A stretch of 64,000 nt of DNA, taken from Triatoma infestans (taxonomy: Eukaryota > Arthropoda > Insecta > Hemiptera > Reduviidae). The translations under genes and the position numbers were made by a program. Every line of letters begins with the position of its first letter. The first letter of the stretch is position 1. A model generated the notes under the pieces. The model did not search any database. It was not told where the DNA came from and worked only from the letters and a program-made list of their open reading frames with translations. The stretch covers positions 61,410 to 125,409 of the forward strand of contig JAAEAF010003119.1 in the NCBI GenBank assembly GCA_011037195.1, in the 5' to 3' direction. Shown in pieces: positions 43,902-55,357 of this stretch.

Positions 43902-46535
43902 TCTAGGCATTTCATATAATACCTAACTTCTTTAGGCAAAGTAAGAAATATTTTTATTTCATACTTGGGCTAGGCATTCTATACATTGCCTAGGCATTCT
44001 ATAGAATGACTACGTCGTCTTAGGCAAAGTATGGAAAGACTTAAAAACTGTATCTATTAATGGCCATATATAATTATGGCCTAGTTATTGCTGCTAAATT
44101 TTACTGAAGGAATGTGTAATGTAATGGTGATATGTGTATTTGTAGTGGCTTGAGCGGTTTTGTTTGTGTTAGTTTGAATGGGAGATTGTACTGCAGTGTG
44201 AGTCCGTAAGTCTGTTTCAAAATCGTATTTGATATGTGCGATTGGAAAATGTTTTTGAATAGCAATTTCGTGCGAGGTAGTGTTTAACAAGGTTGATGGT
44301 GCAGGTGTTGTTAGCAATATTGTACGATAGAATTGGGAATGTATAGACCCGTAGGTAAGGAATTGTGTTGTGTAAACAGAATTTGTGTGTCAAGAGGAAT
44401 TTTCGTATATAATGTATGTGTTTGTATTATGTGTGCGCGAGGTGGCACTACAATTTTGTGGCGTAGCTGCAGGGTTTTGGGTAAAGGTAGCTGTTGAAAT
44501 GAATTGATTTGGTGCGTTTGAGCACTATTTGAAAATGGAATGTTGAATTTATTGAGTGTTAGTGTACGTGTGCGCAAATTAATAATGGCCCTTTTTAATG
44601 TAAGGACATCCCTACCAAATATTAATCGGAAATTGCCTTTTAATTGCGAAACTATTAAAGATTTTAAAATAATGTTGGAATGCTGAAGGTTCTTATTTCG
44701 ACAAAAACTGGAATCCACTAGGCTGTGACTAGCTCCAGTGTCTACAAGGGCACGAATAAATTTTTTACCAATTCTTAAATTTACTAACAAATTATCAGAA
44801 TTGGTGAAAGCAGGTATGAGAGCCATGGTCATAACATCAGCCGTTCGTGAGAGCGGCTGTGGGCTTAACCGTTTTTTGGCTGTATCTGGAAACAATTACG
44901 AGCCGTATGTCCAAATTTTGAACAAAATTGGCAAGTGGGCCTATTTTGGAGGTTATTACTAGTTTCGTTACCGTTGTTATTATGATTATATTGGGGTCTA
45001 CCTGGATAAGAGTTAAATCGTGAATTATTTTAATTAACTCGAGGATTATTATGGTTACTATAATATTGATTATTATTATTATTATAGCGATTATTACTAT
45101 TTACCCTGTGATTAAAATTTCTAGGAATATTAAAATTCTTAGGCATTTTGCCAAAGTTAGTACGAGATTTTGGTCTAAATTTGTTGGTGCAGTCCATGTC
45201 AAAATGTGGACCGGAACAATGGAGGCAAGCCCTATTCTTTAATGCATTAAAAACTCTTCGAGTGGTAATAGGTTTTAATGGTGGCTTCTGACTTTTATTT
45301 CGATGCGGGCATTCTCTGTGGAAATGCATCTGTCCACAGAAACGACATGGAGATGGGGGTATGCGAGGATTAGAAGTTTTCGAAGTGACAGCGAAAACTG
45401 TAGGGTTTGTTTCAGAAGCCTGTACTTATTTTAGGGCATTGGCATAAGAAAGTGCTTCGTCTAATTTTTGAGGTAGCTTTGTTCGTACCTCATTACGAGG
45501 AAGTGATTTCAGGAACGCATCAGTGGCCAGTTAGTCTAATATAGAATGTAAGGCCTCGAGTGGATTAGCTTGAGCCTTTAAACTAATGGCGGATTGGATA
45601 TGTCTAATTCTATCCGCGAAGGTTTCAGGAGACTCTGTTGGAAGAGACTGAATATTAGTCATCTGTTGTATGAGGACTAGAGGGGTTTTCTCCTTACGAA
45701 ATCGGGCTAGAAGTCGCTCTGAAATTAGAGGATACGTTATAATTGTACCCTGGCGTTGTACTTCGGCCTTCTGGGTGTCGTAAAAAATTTTTTGCAGACC
45801 CTGAGAGCCTTAGTGCTAATATTTCTAATTTCACAGCGTCGTCCCAGCCAGAAAGGCTAATTTGGTCTAGGAAATGGAAAACTGGTACGGTTCTGATGCA
45901 TTCTCCTTGATGTCTAGAACAAGTCTCTCTTGGAAAGAATCTTCTCTTTTGTTCGTTCAGTTCCTCCTCTGTGATGAGAAGGGGGTAGTATAATGCCATC
46001 AAGGTTAATAAACTTTTCCAATAACTGTTTTCTTATACCTGCGTGTACCTTTTTGCAAGGGAATTGTCACATATCTTGATATTTTTGATTTTTTTAGTAT
46101 AATTTTTTAATTTTTTTATTTTTAATAGTATATTATTAGTAATCAGATATCACATTATATTTTCTTTCAAGATCTATAAATTTTTTTATCTAAATGATAA
46201 TAATCAATGCAACTTGATTGGTGCTCATTAAGAGGATTCAAGTTGAGTTAGTTTTTCAATAAAAAAAAATTACACTTGCTACTACATTTCCTTTAAAAGA
46301 AAGCAAAAAAAATGAATCAAACTGAAATAAATAAAAGAGGGAAAGGAAAATTTGGCGCCACGCTGTTGAAAAGATAAAACCACACGGAACAACCTGAACA
46401 CATAATCTCACGAACTACATAGCTGTACAGGGAAGGTTATTTTGCCTGCTTCGCCGTAGGCAAATTAGAGAAATAGGATAAATTCTACACATTGCCTGAC
46501 GTCTTTAGGTATTATATGAAATGCCTAGGCATTCT
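43902..46535. other. Inverted AGGCATT palindrome clusters bracketing a gag-protease remnant
   Basis: Left: CTAGGCATTTCATATAATAC (43902-43921) plus GGCATTCTATAGAATG palindromes up to 44010. Right: the complement GTATTATATGAAATGCCTAG near 46510 plus AGGCATTCTATATAATGCCT. The 24-bp inverted match suggests these are ends of one transposon, not the LTRs of the enclosed element. Confidence 0.4.
44085..46005 (-). pseudogene. LTR retrotransposon gag-protease remnant
   Basis: Minus strand. The gag part (45450-46005) has DQISLSGWDDAVKLEILALR then LSGSAKNF, in broken frames. Three Zn-knuckle-like motifs follow: CRFCGQMHFHREC, CLHCSGPHFDMDC and CQFCSKFGHTARNC (45330-44900). An aspartic protease segment reads RALVDTGASHSLVDSSF (DTGAS at 44729-44743). 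The frame ends around 44311 and the remnant near 44085. No RT, RNase H or integrase follows, and no LTR pair was recognised. Best fit is Gypsy/Metaviridae type. Premature stops make it non-functional. Confidence 0.72.
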
Positions 46536-46539
46536 ATAT

Positions 46540-47580
46540 AATGCCTGAATTTCATATTTGCCGGTAACGTATATAGCAGTTACAACGCGTCAGCATGCAA
46601 CCTTTCTCTTCATTCACTCTAAATCTCACGGTTACCATTTTCTAATTATGTGTAAAGAGTCCTGGCAGTTTGTGTTACTTTCTGATTATACAGTGTTCAG
46701 CATTATTTCCAGTTTATTTATCTTTCAAACCCAATTCTCTCCTTCTCATACACATTATACAAATATTTTGTGATAGTTGATTTCTGTTTTGTGTAACCAG
46801 AAGAGCTTTCCATACAAATTCTCATTTCATATCAATATTTTTATTTCTGCACTGAGGATTTTCCTGACTCTTTCGCCCAGGAGAACTACTTCCACATTAG
46901 GATATATATCCATATAATTTTTAGTCCTTGATAAATAACAATTTTTGGAAAAATATTTCACATATTTCTTATTATTTCCTCAGATTTCTGAAAAAAAAAA
47001 AAAAAGATTTTCAGAAACCAATGATTAATTTTTCTTTAGTGCAATTAGTTTAAAAATGTTCTCAAAAACTCCTTTAAAAGCCCATTTAATTAACTAATTA
47101 GTATAATTGGGTATTTGGAATTAGTTTTTAACAGAAAGGTGGGAGAATATTACGTAAGTACATAATAAAACATGTTCTATTATTTCCAATAGTAATTATT
47201 TTTGTAGGATTAAAAAGCGAAACCCACTCATCATTCGGAGTTTGGAATGTATATATATTTCGGAGCAGCTTAGCTCTGATGTCTTTAGTCATATATCAAA
47301 GCGGATGTGGTTTATAGGATTCATCGTCACTTTTTAAACACTTTAACAAATGCCCCAACAATATAGTAAAAAAAGGAAATCTCACAATTCAATTAACCAA
47401 TTTTAAGCCCTTTTTGATAATTTATTTGAGAACAATATTCGAAAGCTTTCGAGGAGATCTTCTATATCGTTGATTGTATATAATTTTGAAAATTTCACAT
47501 CATTACAATACTTATTCCTATCTGCAACTTCGAGAGAGTAAAAGAATCTTAGATAAAAGAGGGGGGAGGAGGGGAGTTTG
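46540..47580. other. AT-rich spacer
   Basis: No genes or named repeats found; an A-run lies at 46988-47003. Confidence 0.45.
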
Positions 47581-48007
47581 ACTCTTGACTCTTTCTGAAA
47601 TTTTTTTTTTAATTGTGACTAAATTCAAAATCAGGAATTTATACTAAATATTCAGCTACCTTTAACTTCCACCGGTGGTGGAATAATATATCGTCTTGTT
47701 ACAGCATTGTAGGGGGGGGGGAACTCCAGTGTGTCAATTCACCTTGAACCCTCCCATTTCCGGCGAAATTGTTTGGAATAAAAGTGAGGTTTATAACATT
47801 TATGTGTAGTGTTTATATAGAGTGTAGTGTATAAGGAAAAATCTCTAGAGGATATTATCAAAATTAAAAGGTGACTAGAAAATGTCACACAAAAGTTGAA
47901 CTACCCTTACTGTTAATAGTCCGTAATTGAGTTAACCTATTTTCTTCGAACTTAATATCTTTTAAAACATAATATATTTAATAGAAAACCATAAAATATT
48001 AAACAAA
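47581..48007. repeat. Repeat unit C, copy 1
   Basis: Includes ttccaccggtggtggaataa, tatcgtcttgttacagcatt, tatatagagtgtagtgtata and aaaaatctctagagg. The same order recurs at 49360-49740 in direct orientation, on the other side of a family A copy. Confidence 0.6.
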
Positions 48008-49007
48008 TACGTTGTGAAACACTTACAGAACTTTCCCTTACTCCACTTCTCAAAATTACAATTGACAAATTTCATAGTTTGTATACCAGATTTAATTAAA
48101 TTCGTCGAAAAATGAAAAAAACTGTTTAGTAAAAGCGCACTTCCGGTTTACTAATTTTTCTTGAAACTCGGAATTTTGACGAATCTATTTATTTCTAATT
48201 AATTTTGTTTGGATGATAGAATTGTATAATCACCTATGTATGATAGGACTTTAGAGAAAAACATAACCCCCACCCCTCCCCTAAAAGTATCCTTAAATGA
48301 ATTTTCCCAGAGAAATGTATTAAATAAAAGTTGTAGATCTTTGTATGTTTAGTTTATATAGGATGTTTCAAGAAAATCGTCGAAACCATTTTTGAGAAAA
48401 ATCTCGCGAAAAAGTGAAAAAAAAAATCATTAAGTAAAGTAGTAAAGTAAACGCATTTCCGGTTATCAGATTTTTTTCAAACTTGGAATTTCAACAACAT
48501 ATTCAATACTAATTAACATTATTTAGATGATAGAATTGTCTAATAAACTGAAATAGCACTTTAGATGAAAACCAAACCTCACCCCTCCTTCATAAGTGCT
48601 CTTTGATGAATTTTCCCAGAGAAATGTTTTAAATGAAAGTTGTAGCTCTTTGTATATGTAGTTAATATACCAAGTTTGAAGAAATTTGTTGGATCCGTTT
48701 TTGAGAAAAACGCAAAAAATTTAAAAAAAAAGTGGTACTTCCGGTTGAGGAATTTTGACAAATAACGTACTATCAGATTCCATGGTGATACCTAAACGGA
48801 ATATCAAGTTTCAACTTTCTACTGGTTTTCGTTTCTAAGCTATGCTGTTCATATACCCACGCACACAGAGCATTTTCTGAAAACCACTTTTTGGGACTCA
48901 GGGAACCTAAAAACGGATATTTCCGGTGAATACTCGATATCGAAAATTTTGATTACACGATTACAATACTTCCTCTAACTAGGAGTAAAGTAAGAGAATG
49001 TAAAAAG
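48008..49007 (-). repeat. Family A copy A11
   Basis: Complete, from GTTGTGAAACACTTACAGAA to tcctctaactaggagtaaag/taagagaatgtaaaaag. All three TTCCGGTT blocks are present (48141, 48459, 48739). It contains three internal units and a reduced microsatellite. Confidence 0.82.
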
Positions 49008-49509
49008 TTTGAAACTTTTATATGACTCTGCAGTTTTTTTTAGTTATGACTAAAATTTAAAATCAGAATAACTTCCACCGGTGGTGGAATAATATATCGT
49101 CTTGTTACAGCATTGTAGGGAGAAAGTCCAGTGTCTCAGTTCACCCTGAATCCTCCTTTTTCCCGGGAAATCGTTTGAGAAAACGCACACAGAGCATTTT
49201 CTAAAAACCACTTTTTGGGACTCAGGGAACCTAAAAACGGATATTTCCGGTGAATACTCGATATCGAAAATTTTGATTACACGATTACAATACTTCCTCT
49301 AACTAGGAGTAAAGTAAGAGAATGTAAAAAGTTTGAAACTTTTATATGACTCTGCAGTTTTTTTTAGTTATGACTAAAATTTAAAATCAGAATAACTTCC
49401 ACCGGTGGTGGAATAATATATCGTCTTGTTACAGCATTGTAGGGAGAAAGTCCAGTGTCTCAGTTCACCCTGAATCCTCCTTTTTCCCGGGAAATCGTTT
49501 GGAAAAAAA
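48860..49509 (+). repeat. Recent 325-bp tandem duplication
   Basis: 48860-49184 and 49185-49509 are nearly identical, both running from CGCACACAGAGCATTTTCT through the family A end and part of unit C to CCCGGGAAATCGTTTG. It spans the junction of family A and unit C, so it arose after that junction, or it is an assembly artefact. Confidence 0.85.
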
Positions 49510-49740
49510 TGGTGGTTTATAACATATATGTGTAGTATTTATATAGAGTGTAGTGTATATAAGGAAAAATCTCTAGAGGTTACTATCAAAATAAAAGGTC
49601 ACTAAACAATGTTACAGATAAGTTGAAGAACCCTTATTGTTAAAAGTCTGTAATTGGGGTAACCTCTTTTCTTCAGACTTGATATTTTTTTTAAACATTA
49701 TTAATACATTTAATAGAAAAACCTTAAAATTATTTTGAAA
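49510..49740. repeat. Repeat unit C, copy 2 (distal part)
   Basis: ggtttataacatatatgtgt, tatatagagtgtagtgtata and aaaaatctctagaggttact match unit C copy 1 in the same orientation. Confidence 0.6.
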
Positions 49741-49845
49741 AAAATACATACCTTATGGGATAGTAATAACCCCGCTCTCCTAGATCGCCCAATAATCCAG
49801 TTTTCATAGAAAAATATATAACAATAAAAGTGAGAGGACAATTAA

Positions 49846-49993
49846 ATAAAAAGAGACAATATACGGAATTGGAAGCGAATCGTTAGAATTATATTCGAGA
49901 TAATCGCTCGAAACTAGAAATGACATTTCATTTCTAGTTTCGAACTTAATTCTAACGATTCGCTTCCAATTCCGTATATTCTCTCTTTTTATT
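49846..49993. repeat. Strong ~150-bp hairpin
   Basis: Arms TACGGAATTGGAAGCGAATC then GTTAGAATT, and an inner CGAAACTAGAAATG, recur as exact complements on the right. The loop is ~5 nt and the left arm has an 18-nt bulge (atattcgagataatcgct). No TSD is apparent. It could be a MITE or a hairpin RNA source. Confidence 0.7.
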
Positions 49994-52900
49994 CTCATTA
50001 GTAAGTTTTACTTAAATTAGTAACTTAAAATAAGTTGTCCTTTCGTGGGATTATAAACGAAACCTTTGTTTCCTATCCCTCGGTGCTATCTAAGCAGAAT
50101 ACCAAATTTGAGCTCCCTGTAATTGTTTTTTTCTGTTTAATTGCTTTTACACACAAAAAGATAAAAACCACTTCTAAAAAGATATTATTTATACTCCGGC
50201 GATTTCAAAGCATTAATAGCGGCGATGACTCAGCTTCGAAAATTTGTCTTTCCCTATTAGTAATATTGATAACATGTAGTAAAAGAAAATTAAAATCTTT
50301 ATTGGTAATGATAAAAACTTTGGTACCTTTATTCAATTTTCCATTTGAATAATTCAGTTTCAAAAGGAAACAGGAAAATTGTCAATCATGCAATCTGAAT
50401 TGGGATAGGTCTGGGGCGATTATCAAGGTTTAATTAATTAATCTTGTTGATGGCATCGTTATTGGACAGTGAACGGTTTGGTATTCAGTAAAGGGGGGAG
50501 AGGTTTATAGCAACCTTCTCGCCCAGCCACGTTATCTATGTTTTCTGTTTAAGTTGTAGTTAATTAATTAATTATAAGTATCAATAATTAATAAAGCATC
50601 AATACTATTATTATATACATAATAATAGTAGCAGTTGCTTCTTTACACATAGTATTGGTGTGGGGGAAGGAAATGTTTTGACTTTATTTACATAATGATA
50701 GTGTAAATGTCTGCTTAGAGAGAAACAACTTAGATTAGAGTTTCTATTTTCACTTAAAAAAAAAGCTAATTATTGAAGCTAAAACTATTTTGTATATACT
50801 CCAAGTTTAGATTTTTAAATATGGACAAACTTTTTAAATTAGTGCTTTTTAAATTTTTAGAATTTACTGTCTCCGCTATTAAAAAAAAAAAAAAAAAAAA
50901 TTTATACATTTTGTAGTGGAAGAAAGAAAGAAAGAAAATAATAGTTTTGAAAAATAGTTTAGAATATTTTATGGTTTGAAAAATCTAATTTTGTTAATAT
51001 TTTAAATGTATCTTAGTGCAGTGAAAAGAGTCAGGAACTGTAATTTGGGGTGATTGCTATTAGGGAAACAAAGGCACAAAAAATCCGTTAAATTAACACA
51101 ATGCCACTTGGCCAACTATTTTGTTAGAGAGGGCATTCCTTCAAGACAGTTTGCATTCTGCTTTCAAAGCCAGAACTCTTGCTTCAGGAATCGCTCTCTT
51201 AAACTCATGCGATATTTGCCTTTATTCTAGATAAACATCATTTTATTAAGATACAGATATTGTAATATACTTAAATTTGCTTAGAGTATAATATATTTAT
51301 TTTAAAAACAGTGGTGATCTCTTGATTATGACATTTCTTTCTTAAACATATATACTTACTTGCCCTTTTACTAAACCGCTCAAGCCATTACAAACATACA
51401 TCTCAACACATCAATTACATTTCAGGAGATCAATTAGTGAAAAGAAAGAAATAAGACTAACCAGTGCAAGCATTCTCATGGTGATACTAGCACTGATCAG
51501 TCTCGAACTTAAACTGGGGACCAATGACAAGTCAGACGACGTGGATCATTATCAAGATATACCAAGAGAGATGAGAAAATATGCAATTAGGGAGATATAT
51601 CTCTGTTAGATTAGAATAATTTGAGAGTAGTATCAAGATAAAAATATCAAGATATTTTGATATACATGTAGTTAGTTGTACGATAGAAATGTTACGTCAT
51701 TGTGGAGAATAAGTTTTGGGACAAAGTAGCGAGCTTTAATTGTCTGTCTTAAGAGTGTGGATTGGATTAGAATACTCAATTAGTTCGTATGTATTTTTAA
51801 GGGTTTAGCTGTATTCCACAATTCTGTCCGTAAGTCCTCATATTTTGGTAAATATCAACTGAATGCCACAAAAAAAAGAAGAAAAAAAAGTGCACTTTCC
51901 AAAAAAGGAAGCGAAAACACATTTGTACCTTGAAGAATTAGCTTTTAAATTATCGTCTGATATTTTCTGATATCCTAGAGGCCATGAATCCTCAGAATAG
52001 CTATTTACTGCGAGTATTGTACTTTCTACCGTCAAAATTGGACACTATTCTACCGACTGGTTTTTGCTATGTGGTAATCAGCTGAGAAGACCTCAACGTC
52101 AGCAGTCTACTTCAGCTGAACCATTATGTGCGTCCATAGATTTGAAGCATAGAGCTCGTTCAGCGTTTCAAGGGCTCAAGCTTTTAGTTCATGCTCGGAC
52201 AATGGTTTTAGTGTACTTTCTAGGAACTTTTGTTTGTGGATTTTTATACTTCCTGAAGTAGTTATTATCCCAAACGAAGAAGAAAAAAATGAATTTTAGG
52301 AGAGCAGCGAGCCTGTTGTTTCTAGGAATTAAAATAAAGTGAAAATGCCCAATTAATATATAAATTTTGGGAATAGTAAGTATATCTTTTCATTTCATGC
52401 ATATACGTCTCTGCTAAATCCCTTCCTTTGTCCTTTTTACACTTCAGTTAAGGGTATTTGAACCAAATGGAAATATAATGGACAAAATTATTGTTGACAA
52501 TGTAACAATAATAAAATTTTGCATTACTCACAATGCCACAATAATATTGGATTGATTTTGGCAATCGGAAGATTATTTGTAATTAAGCCCGGGTTTTCTA
52601 TTGTTATTTTAATTACATTGAAAGGACCTCTTTAGTAATTAAAATATATTTTATATGCAATTTATATTATATATATTATACATAATATATCCCACCATAT
52701 TCATCAACTTATTTAAGAAAGTTCAATGTAATTCAATTGAAACCTTGAATAAGATTCAAAACAAGTAGAGTTACATAATATGAAAGTTGTGTTAGTATTT
52801 CAGTCTATGGTTTAGAAATTGGGTTTTACCAAGTTTACAGTAAATCTTCTTCTTATTTGCTGAAATACAGTGTACAGCATGACCCTGGATTTCTCTCTAT

Positions 52901-53884
52901 TTACTGTTTTATTCATCTAGTTCTCCAACCTTTTCTTCCATCCTTACCCTTGCGTTCTGAATCGTATTCTACATCATGGAGGCATCTTTATCTGGATAGT
53001 CCTCTTCATTCTCGATATCTGTTAAATGTGTTACGCAAAAGTCTTCCTAGGATCTACAATTAAAAAAAAAAATCCTCACATAGTCAGTCCGTCTACATTG
53101 AGATTTTCAATAGAATGGGAATAAATTGCTCTTAGTTTTTGCTCTAGAGATGGCCATTTTGCTCTAAACTAAAACTTTTTGAAAGTTCTCTTTTGGAGAC
53201 TAGAGTAAATTTAAAATTCATCTTTAGCTGAAAAAGCTTTAATGCCAGAGCCATAATACTTCTTTTTATTTGTTATGCAGCCTTATTTACCTGCTGCTTG
53301 GTAATATCAATGACCAAACTTTGTTAACGTTAAAATGTCCAAAAAGGGGAGGGAGAGGGCGAATTACGTACCATTAGTCTGTATTATCTGAAAGTTCTAT
53401 TATATGAAGTAGCAATTTCTTTGGGAATATTGGCGTATATCGCTGCCTAAAATTACGCGAGCAACACTTAACTGACAGCAAATATGGGCCTGCATAGATA
53501 GTTGATATTTGCAACTAGATGGGAACTAGCATACCAACAAGCCCACTCTATTTCAACTCCATACATCACATTCAGACTTACACATTGGACTTTCTTTACA
53601 GAGTAAGTACTGACATCCAGGGAAGCCATCTTTTAATCGTAATGGATTTTGGCTTTACACCACCATCACACTCACATCTAATATCAACCATAAAATTTTG
53701 TTGTCACAGAATATTAGCTAACATCTAGGAATGAGCTATCATTTAAAATGTTTGTGAACCAAGTTGAATAATTAGGGCGCATTTCCACTAACGATATTCG
53801 GATATGAAGAAAAAAAAAAATTATTTCTAAGTCAATTTTCGTTAGAATAGTTATTTATCAAACAATGAATAAAAATAAAAAAAA
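49994..53884. other. Long spacer without supportable genes
   Basis: AT-rich with homopolymer runs (A-run at 50880-50900). Open frames at 50035-50352, 51838-52261 and 52857-53063 have no recognisable domain or splice context. A short GC-rich stretch at 52080-52160 is unexplained. Confidence 0.4.
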
Positions 53885-53945
53885 ATCAGGTGTGACACAC
53901 TCACACAACTTTCTCTAACTGCAGTCTACATAATTTTCTAGAAAT
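53885..53945 (-). repeat. Family A terminal fragment
   Basis: ATCAGGTGTGACACACTCAC, then ACTTTCTCTAACTGCAG; only the first ~60 bp of the minus-oriented end remain. Confidence 0.65.
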
Positions 53946-53971
53946 TAGTAATTTTTATTAAATGTATTTTT

Positions 53972-54912
53972 ACTTTCTCTTACTCCTAGTAAGAGGAAGT
54001 ATTGTAATCGTGTCAAATTTTGGATATCGAGTTTTCTCCGGATATATCCGTTCTGAGGTTCCCTGAATTCAAAAAAGTGGTTTTTAGCAAATGAAAAACA
54101 CGTAGAAAGCTGAAAACTTGTATTCGTTTAGATATCACCATGGCATCTGACTGGTACCTATCTATCAAAGTCCTCAACCGGAAGTACCACTTACTAGTTT
54201 TTTTTTTTTTTTTTACTTTTTTGCGTTTTTCTCAAAAATGCCTCAGAAGATTTTCTTCAAACTTAGTGTATCATTTACACATACAAGAGCAACAATTTTT
54301 ATTTGAAACGTTTCTCTGGGAAAAATTCATTTAAGGGCACTTATTGGTGGGGAGGGGTGGGGATAGGTTTTTCATCTAAAGTGCTATTTCAGTTTATTAA
54401 ACAATTCTGTCATCTAAATAATGTTAATTAGAATTAAATGTTGTTGTTGAAATTACGAGTTTGAAAAAAAAAATATCGGATAACCGGAAGTGCTTTTACT
54501 TTACCACTTTACTAAATGATTTTTTTTTTTTCTCCACTTTTTCGCAATTTTCTCAAAAATGATTTCGACATACAGAGATCTACAACTTTTATTTAAAACA
54601 TTTCTCTGGGAAAATTCATTTAAGGGCACTTTTGGTGGTGGAGTGGGGTTATGTTTTTCTGTAAAGTGCTATCATAGTTGATTATACAATTCTATCATCC
54701 AAAAAAAAAAAAAATTAATTAGAAATAAATAGATGGCCAAAATTGCCGTGTTTCAAGAAAATTAGTAAACCGGAAGTGCGCTTTTACTGAACAGTTTTTT
54801 CCAGTTTTCGACGAATTTCAATAAATTTTGATACACAAACTATAAAATTTGTCAATTATAATTTTTTGAGAACTGGAGTAAGAGAAAGTTGTTTGAGTGT
54901 TTCACACCAGTT
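53972..54912 (+). repeat. Family A copy A12
   Basis: Complete, with ACTTTCTCTTACTCCTAGTA at the start and GTTTCACACCAG at the end. CCGGAAGT lies at about 54178, 54485 and 54772, showing the ~300-bp spacing of the internal units. The microsatellite is deleted. Confidence 0.87.
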
Positions 54913-55222
54913 TTTTTTTTGTATTCAATTTTATTATCAAAAGAAGAATCTAAACTGATAGATAATACGTAAATGCCTTTTTGTGAGGAAACCATGCACG
55001 CCCCTCCCAACAATACTTCTTTAAATGAATTTTCTCTGAAAGAAAAAGTCCCATTAAAAGTGATAGATACTGTATTCATAATTAGTGTATTAAATGTAAT
55101 GAAATCCATAGAATTTATATAGATAAAATTCTTGAAAACTGAAATAACTTCCGGCCAATCTATTTTTCTTCTAATTTGGAATATTTTCCGATTTTCTTCT
55201 AATAGCAACATATTTTAATTCT
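54913..55222 (-). repeat. Family A copy A13, left part
   Basis: Diverged minus-oriented copy. It ends in gcaacatattttaattct, where family D is inserted, and resumes at 56969 (tttaattctatttaatatta), so the two parts were one copy. Confidence 0.6.
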
Positions 55223-55357
55223 CTTGTATTTTATCCGTCGTAGCACGTATATTTATTTTGTTCCTGACCTTTTATTCACTAAGTTCATGTAGAGAGTTTA
55301 CTTCAACATAATGTTTCTGTTACACTCACACTTGTTGGTTGTATAATGTAGTACCAG

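Noticed and set aside
44311..46005. Endogenous retrovirus with envelope
   Set aside because: Only gag- and protease-like segments are seen; no RT, integrase, envelope or LTR pair, so an LTR-retrotransposon remnant is the simpler call.
50035..50352. 105-codon open frame
   Set aside because: Begins at TTG, Lys/Ser/Leu-rich, no recognisable domain or exon signals.
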